A stretch of 36,434 nucleotides of DNA, taken from assembly GCA_014193395.1 (NCBI GenBank), contig BJHT01000034.1, positions 1 through 36,434 on the forward strand, given 5' to 3'. The translations under genes and the position numbers were made by a program. Shown one piece after another: positions 16,661 to 23,796 of the stretch; the first letter of the stretch is position 1, and each line of letters begins with the position of its first letter. The notes under the pieces were generated by a model. The model searched no databases, had not been told where the DNA came from, and saw nothing but the letters and a program-made list of their open reading frames with translations. This stretch comes from Verrucomicrobiota bacterium (GTDB lineage Bacteria > Verrucomicrobiota > Verrucomicrobiia > Limisphaerales > BJHT01).

Positions 16661-18169
16661 TCACCCCAGCAATTCCCTCACCACCCGCGCGTGCGTTACC
16701 TCGGGATCGGTCAGGCTCGCGGGGCGGCCTTCGTGGGGGAAGGTGAGGCGGTGGTGGTCGAGGCCGAGGGTGTGGAGGAGCGTGGCGTGGAAGTCGGAGA
16801 CGGTGACGACGTCCTGCACGGAGCGGTAGCCGAAGTCGTCGGTCGCGCCGTGGATGTGGCCGGCGCGGAAGCCGCCGCCGGCGGCCCAGAGCGAAAAGGC
16901 GTGGCGGTTGTGGTCGCGGCCGTCCTTGCCCTGCGAGATCGGGAGGCGGCCGAATTCGCCGGTCCAGAGGACGGCGGTGGTGTCGAGGAGACCGCGCTGT
17001 TGCAGGTCGCGGACGAGGGCGGCGCTGGGCTGGTCGGTGCGGGCGCAGAGGTTTTTCAGGCGCTCGGCGTTTTTGTCGTGGGTGTCCCAGGGTTGGCCGT
17101 TGAGGAAAAGCTGCACGTAGCGGACGCCGCGTTCGACGAGTCGGCGCGCGAGGAGACAGCGGCGGCCGTATTCGGCGGTCACGGGGTTGTCGAGGCCGTA
17201 CAGGCGCTGGGTGGCGGCGGATTCGCCGGAGAGGTCGAGGGCTTCGGGCACGGCGAGCTGCATGCGGGCGGCGGTCTCGAAATTGGCGATGCGCGCGGTG
17301 AGTTCGCTGTTCTCGGGAAAGCGCGCGGCGTGGCCGCGATTCAGCGTTTTGAGGAAGGCGAGTTGATCTTCGCGCGCGGCGGCGGAGACGCCCGCGGGCG
17401 TGTGGAGATTGAAGACCGGCGTGTTGCCGCTGCGGAAGGGCGTGCCTTGATAAACGGCGGGGAGCCAGCCGGAGGACCAGTTGCGTTCGCCATCCACGGG
17501 CAGGCCGCCAGGGTCGGCGAGGACGACGTAGGCGGGGAGGTTTTCGTTTTCCGTGCCGAGTCCGTAAAGCACCCACGAGCCGAGGCTGGGCAGGCCGGCG
17601 AGGAAGCGTCCGGTGTGGATGATGCGCAGGGCGGATTCGTGATCGACGGAGCCGGTGCTCATCGAGCGCACGAGAGTGATCTGGTCGGCGATGCTCGCGG
17701 TGTGCGGGAGAAGCTCGGAGAGTTCCATGCCGCACTGGCCGTGGCGCTGAAACTGGAAGGGCGAGGCGAGGACGTTGCCGGCTTGTTTGTCGAAGTGAAT
17801 CTCAAGCGGGCCGGCGGTGTAGGGTTTGCCGCCGTATTTGGTGAGCGCGGGCTTGGGATCAAAAAGGTCCATCTGGCTCGGTCCGCCGTGCTGGAAGAGG
17901 CTGATGACGGCGCGGGCGCGCGGCGCGAAGTGGCCGGGAGAAGATGAGGAGGGAACGGGCGCGGCGTGGGTGTCGGGTGGGAGCAAGTGCTGAAGCGCGA
18001 GGAAGCCGAGACCGCCGGCGGAGCGGCCGAGAAAGGCGCGGCGGGTGAGATCGGGGGTGCTGAGCACGGAGCGCCGAGCATTGCTCGGCTCGGACGGTCG
18101 CGGTGGGTTCGGGCCGAGCAATGCTCGGCGCTCCGCGGCGGGCGCGGTGGGATCGGTGCGGGTTTTCAT
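16661..18169 (-). CDS. DUF1501 secreted protein (sulfatase-fold), partner of PSD1
   Basis: A 502-residue exported protein. A twin-arginine signal (LTRRAFLGRSAGGLGFLALQ) lies at about residues 41-60, and the mature part matches DUF1501 (alkaline-phosphatase/sulfatase-like fold): VISLFQHGGPSQMDLFDPKP, AVLWTGEFGRLPISQGKDGR, DHNRHAFSLWAAGGG, HIHGATDDFGYRSV, HTLGLDHHRLTFPHEGRP. Proteins of this family pair with DUF1549/DUF1553 proteins in Planctomycetes and Verrucomicrobia; the biochemical role is not established. The ATG overlaps the PSD1 stop (ATGA), which fixes the start. Residues about 12-34 are encoded by a palindrome (18068-18134) sitting in front of the Tat motif, so the N-terminus is repeat-derived. 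Confidence 0.92.
   Translation of the reverse strand: MKTRTDPTAPAAERRALLGPNPPRPSEPSNARRSVLSTPDLTRRAFLGRSAGGLGFLALQHLLPPDTHAAPVPSSSSPGHFAPRARAVISLFQHGGPSQMDLFDPKPALTKYGGKPYTAGPLEIHFDKQAGNVLASPFQFQRHGQCGMELSELLPHTASIADQITLVRSMSTGSVDHESALRIIHTGRFLAGLPSLGSWVLYGLGTENENLPAYVVLADPGGLPVDGERNWSSGWLPAVYQGTPFRSGNTPVFNLHTPAGVSAAAREDQLAFLKTLNRGHAARFPENSELTARIANFETAARMQLAVPEALDLSGESAATQRLYGLDNPVTAEYGRRCLLARRLVERGVRYVQLFLNGQPWDTHDKNAERLKNLCARTDQPSAALVRDLQQRGLLDTTAVLWTGEFGRLPISQGKDGRDHNRHAFSLWAAGGGFRAGHIHGATDDFGYRSVQDVVTVSDFHATLLHTLGLDHHRLTFPHEGRPASLTDPEVTHARVVRELLG
18068..18134. repeat. Perfect 21-bp inverted repeat inside the DUF1501 coding sequence
   Basis: The arms 18068-18088 (GGAGCGCCGAGCATTGCTCG then G) and 18114-18134 are exact reverse complements, and each also contains its own small hairpin (CCGAGCAATGCTCGG). 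It is translated as part of the N-terminus (RRALLGPNPPRPSEPSNARR) without disturbing the frame. Confidence 0.85.
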
Positions 18170-21100
18170 TCGAGGTAGAGAAAATTGTGGCTGGCGAGGA
18201 GGGACTGGCAGAGGTCGGTCCAGGCTTGTTGCTCGGACTGCTTGGATTTGTTCGCGCGATGGAGGGCGGTTTGGGATTCGAGAAATGCGACGGCGGCGGT
18301 GTGCTCGTCGGCGCGCGGCGGGCGGGCGGCGGTGAGTTGGAAGGCGGTGTTCAGGCGGGCTGCGGTTTCTTTGCCAGCGATTTGTTCGAGGCGTTGCGCG
18401 AGGTCGGCGGCGCGGCGGACGGCGAAGTCGGAATTCAGCAAACTCAGCGACTGGAGCGGCATCGTGGTCGCGGCGCGGCGGGTGCAATTGAAGACGATCG
18501 AGGGGGCATCGAAGACGGTGAGGAAGGTGGGCACCTGGCTGCGGCGTTGTTGCAGGAAGACGGAGCGGGCGCGGCCATCGGGGTTGGTTTCATCGACGAT
18601 GGTTTCGCCGACGCCGTCGCGTTTGGTCGGGACGTAGGGGCCGCTGGATTTCGCGCCGAGTTGCCCGGCGGCGGCGAGCATTCCATCGCGGATGGCTTCG
18701 GCATCGAGACGGCGCAGGGGGAAGCGCCAGAACTTGAGATTGTCGGCGTCGCGGGCGAGCGCATCGGCGCGTGGCGCGGCGGATTGCTGGAAGGCGGCGG
18801 AGGTGGCGATGAGGCGGTGGAGGTGCTTCAGGCTCCATGGGGGAGGGGTTGAAGGGTTGGAGGGTTGAAGGGTTGAAACGGCGACGCTCGCGGGAATCGC
18901 TGCAACCCTTGAACCTTTCAACCCCTCAACGTTTTGGGTCGGGTTTACGAACTCGGCGGCGAGCCATTCGAGCAACTCGGGATGGGACGGAGCAGCGCCG
19001 CTGAGGCCGAAGTTGTCGGGCGTCTCGACGAGGCCGCGGCCGAAGTAGTGCTGCCAGACGCGATTGACGGTGACGCGCGCGAGCAGCGCGGACTGCGGCG
19101 AGTTCGGCTCCGTGAGCCAGTTCGCCCACGCCAGGCGGCGGCCGGTGCCGCGCGTGGTGGCGGACGCGGGAGCGAGGAGCGTGTTGGTGCCGGCGCTGCT
19201 GAGGAAGGCGAAGGTCGCGGGTTCAACCTTTTCGCCGGGCGTCTGGTGATTGCCGCGGTCGAGCAGGCGCACGACGGGCGGTTCCTTGGCGAGGTCGCTC
19301 ACCCACGCGATGCGGCCGGGCTTGGGCTGGCGACGCGTGGCGAGTTGTTTGGTCGCGTCGTCGAAGGCTTTGCGTTTGGCGGCGGATTGTTCGCGGAAGA
19401 TTTTTTCGGCAGCGGCGAGTTTTTCGGAGGACGTGGCGGGCGATCGCTCGATACGAACGTTGTCCACGATGAAGCTGCGGCCGCAGCAATACTCGAACGC
19501 GAAGCCACCAACGGGCAGATCGGCGGCGGCGAGTTTCACAGGCGCGCCGTCGGGGATGTGGTCCACGAGATGTTCGAGCGCGAAGTCGTCGTCGCCGCGG
19601 CGGGTGACGCGGACGCCGTAATTGCGGCCGGCTTGATAGGGTTCCTTGCCGAGCTGGCCGCGCGATTTGGAATCTTTGCCGGGATAATCCACGACCACGA
19701 CCGCGCCGCCGGCGGGATTGCCGTCGAGGAGAATGTTGCCGCCGCGGACGGGACCGTCGTGATTGAAATCCCGCGCGGCGATGAAGAACGCCACGCGCTC
19801 GGCGGGCTTGCCCTTGTCATCGAGCTTCAGTGCCACGAGGTCGAAGGTCGCCTCGATCCATTCGCCGGTGCGCGCGGGACGCCACTGGAAAGACTGCGTC
19901 GTCGCGAGCCAGCGGTCACCGGATTGGCCGGACTCGATGATGCGCAAGGTGCCGTTGGTTTGAAGCGCGGCGGGTGCAGCGGTCGAGTCGAGTTTCACTG
20001 GCGGAGTGCCGCCGGGGAGATTGTCGCCGGGCGCGGTGGCGGACCAGCGAGCGGCGAGCCCGCTGGTAACGGAGAAATCATCGCCGAAGCGAATTTCGCC
20101 CGCGGGCCGATGGTCGCGCAGCCACGCGGCGAGATCCGTGCGGAGTTTCTTGGCTTCGTGGTCGAGCGAGGTTTCGAGCGCCTGCCAGCGTTCAGTTTCG
20201 CCGGACAGCGCGGCTTCGACGATGCGGTTCTTGGGCGTGACCCATTTCTCGATGTTGAAGGCGGGATAGAGCACGGCCTGGAGGCGGTAGTAATCGCGCT
20301 GGGTGACCGGCTCGAATTTGTGGTCGTGGCATTTGGCGCATTGCAGCGTGAGGCCGAGCAGGCTGGAGCCGATGATCTGCATCGTGGCTTCGAGCGCATA
20401 GTAGCGGTCGGTGCGGACTTCCTCGGGGTTGCCGTCGCTCTCGGCGGTGCCGTCCTGGCCGTTGCGGAGAAAGTGGGTGGCCTCGATGAGATCAATGATT
20501 TCGGGCGTGGCGGCGGTGCCGGGCGTCCACGCGGCGAGTTCGTCGCCGGCGAGTTGGGCGCGGACGAATTGATCGAAGGGCAGATCGCGATTCACCGCGC
20601 GGATCACCCAGTCGCGGTAGCGATAGGCGAGCGGCCGGTCCGAGTCGGCGGAGAAGTAGCCGTTGGAATCCGCGTAGCCCGCGGCGTCGAGCCAGTGCTT
20701 GCCCCAACGTTCGCCGAAACGCGCCGAGGCGAGATAGCGTTCGACGAGGCGTGCGACGGCAGCGGGGGAATCGTCGCGCGCAAAAGTTTCGATCTCTTCG
20801 AGCGTGGGCGGCAGGCCGGTGAGCGTGAAGGCGAGGCGGCGGAGGAGCGCGTCCCGCGGCGCGCGAGGCGAGAGCGCGAGGCCGTCGGCGGCGAGCGCGC
20901 GGGCGAGGAAGGCGTCGATGGGATTCGTGCTGGCGGCGGGGGCGGTGGCGCTCGGGGCGGTGGGAAGGGGCGGACGTTGCAAGGCCTGAAAGGCCCAGTG
21001 TTTGCGGGCATTCGCGAGGGGCATGGAGGGCGAATCCGCCGCCGAGATGTTGAGCGGGAGGAAAAGGATGGCGGCCGAAAATGCGGCGAGTGAAAATGTC

Positions 21101-21171
21101 CGGCGGCTCCAGGCATTCCGAAAAAGCCCGGAAACAAAGGCTGTCGCTCGCGTTGCATCAAAGGGCGTCAT
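18166..21171 (-). CDS. PSD1-type protein: DUF1549 + concanavalin-like insert + DUF1553
   Basis: A 1001-residue exported protein. Start MTPFDATRA at 21171 is followed by a hydrophobic signal (FSLAAFSAAILFLPLNISAA). DUF1549 follows (about 50-300): LLRRLAFTLTGLPPTLEEIE, ARFGERWGKHWLDAAGYADS, and CAKCHDHKFEPVTQRDYY with a CxxCH motif. A beta-rich segment (about 335-530) looks like the sugar-binding LamG/3-keto-disaccharide fold. DUF1553 follows (RLAWANWLTEPNSPQSALLA, RVTVNRVWQHYFGRGLVETP, APSHPELLEWLAAEFV, FPLRRLDAEAIRDGML, ARLNTAFQLTAARPPRADE). No N-terminal cytochrome domain precedes it. Residues about 745-777, between EWLAAEFV and WSLKHLHRLI, are encoded by a palindromic repeat. Coupled to the DUF1501 gene by ATGA overlap. 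Confidence 0.92.
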   Translation of the reverse strand: MTPFDATRATAFVSGLFRNAWSRRTFSLAAFSAAILFLPLNISAADSPSMPLANARKHWAFQALQRPPLPTAPSATAPAASTNPIDAFLARALAADGLALSPRAPRDALLRRLAFTLTGLPPTLEEIETFARDDSPAAVARLVERYLASARFGERWGKHWLDAAGYADSNGYFSADSDRPLAYRYRDWVIRAVNRDLPFDQFVRAQLAGDELAAWTPGTAATPEIIDLIEATHFLRNGQDGTAESDGNPEEVRTDRYYALEATMQIIGSSLLGLTLQCAKCHDHKFEPVTQRDYYRLQAVLYPAFNIEKWVTPKNRIVEAALSGETERWQALETSLDHEAKKLRTDLAAWLRDHRPAGEIRFGDDFSVTSGLAARWSATAPGDNLPGGTPPVKLDSTAAPAALQTNGTLRIIESGQSGDRWLATTQSFQWRPARTGEWIEATFDLVALKLDDKGKPAERVAFFIAARDFNHDGPVRGGNILLDGNPAGGAVVVVDYPGKDSKSRGQLGKEPYQAGRNYGVRVTRRGDDDFALEHLVDHIPDGAPVKLAAADLPVGGFAFEYCCGRSFIVDNVRIERSPATSSEKLAAAEKIFREQSAAKRKAFDDATKQLATRRQPKPGRIAWVSDLAKEPPVVRLLDRGNHQTPGEKVEPATFAFLSSAGTNTLLAPASATTRGTGRRLAWANWLTEPNSPQSALLARVTVNRVWQHYFGRGLVETPDNFGLSGAAPSHPELLEWLAAEFVNPTQNVEGLKGSRVAAIPASVAVSTLQPSNPSTPPPWSLKHLHRLIATSAAFQQSAAPRADALARDADNLKFWRFPLRRLDAEAIRDGMLAAAGQLGAKSSGPYVPTKRDGVGETIVDETNPDGRARSVFLQQRRSQVPTFLTVFDAPSIVFNCTRRAATTMPLQSLSLLNSDFAVRRAADLAQRLEQIAGKETAARLNTAFQLTAARPPRADEHTAAVAFLESQTALHRANKSKQSEQQAWTDLCQSLLASHNFLYLE
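18843..18930. repeat. Inverted repeat inside the PSD1 coding sequence
   Basis: The left arm (GAGGGGTTGAAGGGTTGGAG, from 18843) and the complement of the right arm 18901-18930 agree at 23 of 27 positions. The left side also contains tandem GGGTTGAA units. It is translated in frame as a Ser/Pro/Val/Ala-rich peptide (VAAIPASVAVSTLQPSNPST) between two conserved DUF1553 motifs that are normally adjacent. Confidence 0.75.
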
Positions 21172-21406
21172 GGTTGGAAAGAAGGTCGTTGACCACCGGG
21201 GCGTCGGCAAAATTCGCTGCTCACACTGTGCCGCAAGGCGCGGGGCGCGCACCAATCCCCAGTCACGCGGCCAAGAAAAGTAGGGACTTTGCCAATCGCG
21301 GAACAGACAGGTTTTGGCCGGAGCGCCATTTTCCAATCAGATCATTGAGAGCACTGCCCAAACGACAGCGCTCAACCTCGCATGGGGCTGCGGAGAGAAA
21401 GGGCCT

Positions 21407-23656
21407 ATGAAAACGCAAATGACTGGGAGGAAGAACCTGCTGGGGAAGACGTCGCACCGGGGGAGCGCGGGAGGAAACCCAAGTGAGCGCAGGTGCCGGC
21501 TGCGACTCGCGCTGGGGTTGTGGTTTGCTTTGTGCCTAAGCCTTGCGCTGCGGGTGCCGGCGGCGGACCCGCGAATCAACAGCCTCGTGCTGGTGCCGAT
21601 GCTGACGATTGAGAGTCCGACGGGGCTGATGCTGACGATTGAGAGTCCGACGGGGCTGATCAATCAAATCCAGTTCGCCACAAACTTGGTGCAGCGAGAC
21701 TGGACGGTCGTGACGAATCTCCATGTTCTGCAAAGCCCTTATGGGTTCGTGGCCCCGACGATGCCGCGGGTGGCGGCGGGGTTTTACCGGGTCGTGGGTC
21801 TGCCCATCGCGCCGCTCGCCACGCCGCTGGCGGCGGAAGGTGCGGTGGCGCCCGCGTTCACGCTGCCGCTGGAGCAAGGCGCCACCGTGCCGGCGAATGC
21901 GGGCGCCGCCCTGGGATTTTCCGCCGGCAAAGGGCCGCAGGGCGTTGGCTCCGCGAGGGCCGGACCAGTTGACGGGAGGGCCGGCGAGGCCGTTCCGGCC
22001 GTGCGCCGGCACATTCGCGTCACGGTGGTGTGCCAGCTCTGGAGCGACGAAGGCCGGACATTGCCAGCCGTGGTGGCGAAGATAAATCAAGCGGTCACCG
22101 AGGGCACGGACGTCATCGTGCTGCCGATGGAGTGTGTGAAGACCGACGGCGAGCCGATTCCCGGACCGATCAGCCGGGCGCTGGCGGCGGAGTCGCGCGA
22201 ACACCAAGTGTACATCGTCGGGAACATCCGCGAAGTGGCCGACGGCAAGACGTACATCACGTCGTTCCTGTCGGATCGCACCGGCAAGTTGGTGGGCAAA
22301 TATCGGAAATCGCACAAGCTGCCGGACGAGACGATGGACCTCGGCAACGAACTCCCGGTGTTCCAGACCGAGTTTGGCAAGGTCGCGATGCGCATCGGGT
22401 CCGACCGTTTCTTTCCCGAAATCGACCACGTTTACACCACCCAAGGCGCGAGCTTGATTTGTTGGGCGCAGCAGCCGGAGCCGGTGGATGACGAGTATGC
22501 CCAGGACTTTCCCACCGCGGGCCGGGGCTATGATTACGCGGTCAACATCGCGTGCGCGCGCTACGCGTCGGCCACGCCGGGCTGGATCACCAGTTCCTTT
22601 CCGCCGTTCTGCGGAATGCCCTTGGGGCGGTCGTATGTGATCAATCGCGAAGGCCAGCGCGTGGCTTCGACGCCGCGCACCGGCGTGGGTATGGCCACGG
22701 CCACGTTGTCGAAGGGTTCGCTCCGGGAGGGGCGCCAAGTCTATACCAACGCGGCCTTCGCGGCGCTGACCGCGCCCGTGGTGCCGGTGCCGGACCGGCC
22801 CTGGGTCAAGCGCACGATCCGCGCCACCGCGCTGGGTTCGCTGGCCAACTTCGACAGTCTGCTGGCCGCTCTCGATGAAGCCGGGCGCCTGGGCACGGAC
22901 ATCGCCTGCACTTTCGAACATATCTGGATTACGGGCCAGCCGCCGGAGTCGATCGCGAGCAAGACGGCGGTCGCCAAGGCCCGCAACTCCCAGGTGGCCG
23001 CGAAGGCGCGACAGTGGAACATGTATGTGATTCTCGCCGGCGTGGTGGACCGATTGGAACGCAACGAGGCGATCCTGTACGGCCGCGATGGCCGCGAGGT
23101 CGGCCGGTACTCCAAGTTGGTCAAGACGCATCCGGAAATGATCCCGGGCACCAACGCGCCGGTGTTCGAGACCGATTTCGGCCGGGTCGCGGTGCGCATT
23201 TGTGCCGACGAGGAGTTCGTCGAGCTGGACCGTTGTTACGCACTGCAGGGTGTGGACATCTTGTTCACTCCGACAGCGAGTTGGGCGCCGGACGCCCAGT
23301 CCCGGGAGCTGCGCGATCTGTCGCGCGCGATGGACGGCGGATTTTTTCTGGTCGAGGCGACGAGTCCTTCGACCGAACATCGGCACCGCAGCCTCATTGC
23401 CGATCCGACGGGCACGGTGGTCGCCAGCAGCGAGTATCGCAAGCGAACCATCGCCACGGCCGTGCTTGATCTGAACAATGACCGGCCGTTGCGCTACACG
23501 CGGGTTTACACCCCTTATCAGCCCACCGGAAACCTGCCGGAGTATCAGCCGAACCAACTGCCGACACCGGCCAATGACCTGCGGGCCACCGTGCTCCGGC
23601 AGCGGCGGCCGGAGCTTTACGGTGTGCTGGGTGGAGGTGGAAGCGTCGCGCGTTGA
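21407..23656 (+). CDS. Secreted protein with two tandem nitrilase-like (carbon-nitrogen hydrolase) domains, first one lacking the catalytic Cys
   Basis: A 749-residue protein. ATG at 21407 has a purine-rich Shine-Dalgarno (GGAGAGAAAGG) upstream, and a signal peptide ends near VPAADP (about residue 55). A short beta region (NQIQFATNLVQRDWTVVTNL) of a kind common in verrucomicrobial exported proteins follows. Nitrilase-like domain 1 (about 203-440) keeps E242 (LPMECVK) and K301 (YRKSHKLP) but has Gly331 where the nucleophile Cys is expected (AMRIGSDRFFPE). Domain 2 (about 470-700) has E504 (TFEHIW), K570 (RYSKLVK) and C599 (AVRICADEEF), a complete triad. An amidase or related C-N hydrolase acting on an external substrate is inferred. 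A 30-bp tandem duplication lies near the N-terminus. Confidence 0.85.
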   Translation: MKTQMTGRKNLLGKTSHRGSAGGNPSERRCRLRLALGLWFALCLSLALRVPAADPRINSLVLVPMLTIESPTGLMLTIESPTGLINQIQFATNLVQRDWTVVTNLHVLQSPYGFVAPTMPRVAAGFYRVVGLPIAPLATPLAAEGAVAPAFTLPLEQGATVPANAGAALGFSAGKGPQGVGSARAGPVDGRAGEAVPAVRRHIRVTVVCQLWSDEGRTLPAVVAKINQAVTEGTDVIVLPMECVKTDGEPIPGPISRALAAESREHQVYIVGNIREVADGKTYITSFLSDRTGKLVGKYRKSHKLPDETMDLGNELPVFQTEFGKVAMRIGSDRFFPEIDHVYTTQGASLICWAQQPEPVDDEYAQDFPTAGRGYDYAVNIACARYASATPGWITSSFPPFCGMPLGRSYVINREGQRVASTPRTGVGMATATLSKGSLREGRQVYTNAAFAALTAPVVPVPDRPWVKRTIRATALGSLANFDSLLAALDEAGRLGTDIACTFEHIWITGQPPESIASKTAVAKARNSQVAAKARQWNMYVILAGVVDRLERNEAILYGRDGREVGRYSKLVKTHPEMIPGTNAPVFETDFGRVAVRICADEEFVELDRCYALQGVDILFTPTASWAPDAQSRELRDLSRAMDGGFFLVEATSPSTEHRHRSLIADPTGTVVASSEYRKRTIATAVLDLNNDRPLRYTRVYTPYQPTGNLPEYQPNQLPTPANDLRATVLRQRRPELYGVLGGGGSVAR
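21598..21660 (+). repeat. Exact 30-bp tandem duplication in the nitrilase-like gene
   Basis: GCTGACGATTGAGAGTCCGA then CGGGGCTGAT occurs twice in succession (21601-21630, 21631-21660), and the three bases before continue the period. The duplicated peptide is MLTIESPTGL. The identity of the copies suggests a recent event. Confidence 0.95.
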
Positions 23657-23796
23657 GTTGCGTCCCGATTGCTGCGGGCACGAGGTGGAGGGGCGCCGCG
23701 TCACGCTGAGAAGCCGCTTGCGGCCCAGTCGAGTTGGGCGAACTGTGAGCGCGTCGCTGAATGGCCCGGAACACCGGGCTGTCACCGAATGCTGCC

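Noticed and set aside
16625..17947. Plus-strand frame antisense to the DUF1501 gene
   Set aside because: Low-complexity Gly/Ala/Val/Glu translation over a clearly coding minus-strand gene.
18934..21093. 719-codon plus-strand frame antisense to PSD1
   Set aside because: Shadow of the DUF1549/DUF1553 gene; no recognisable motifs.
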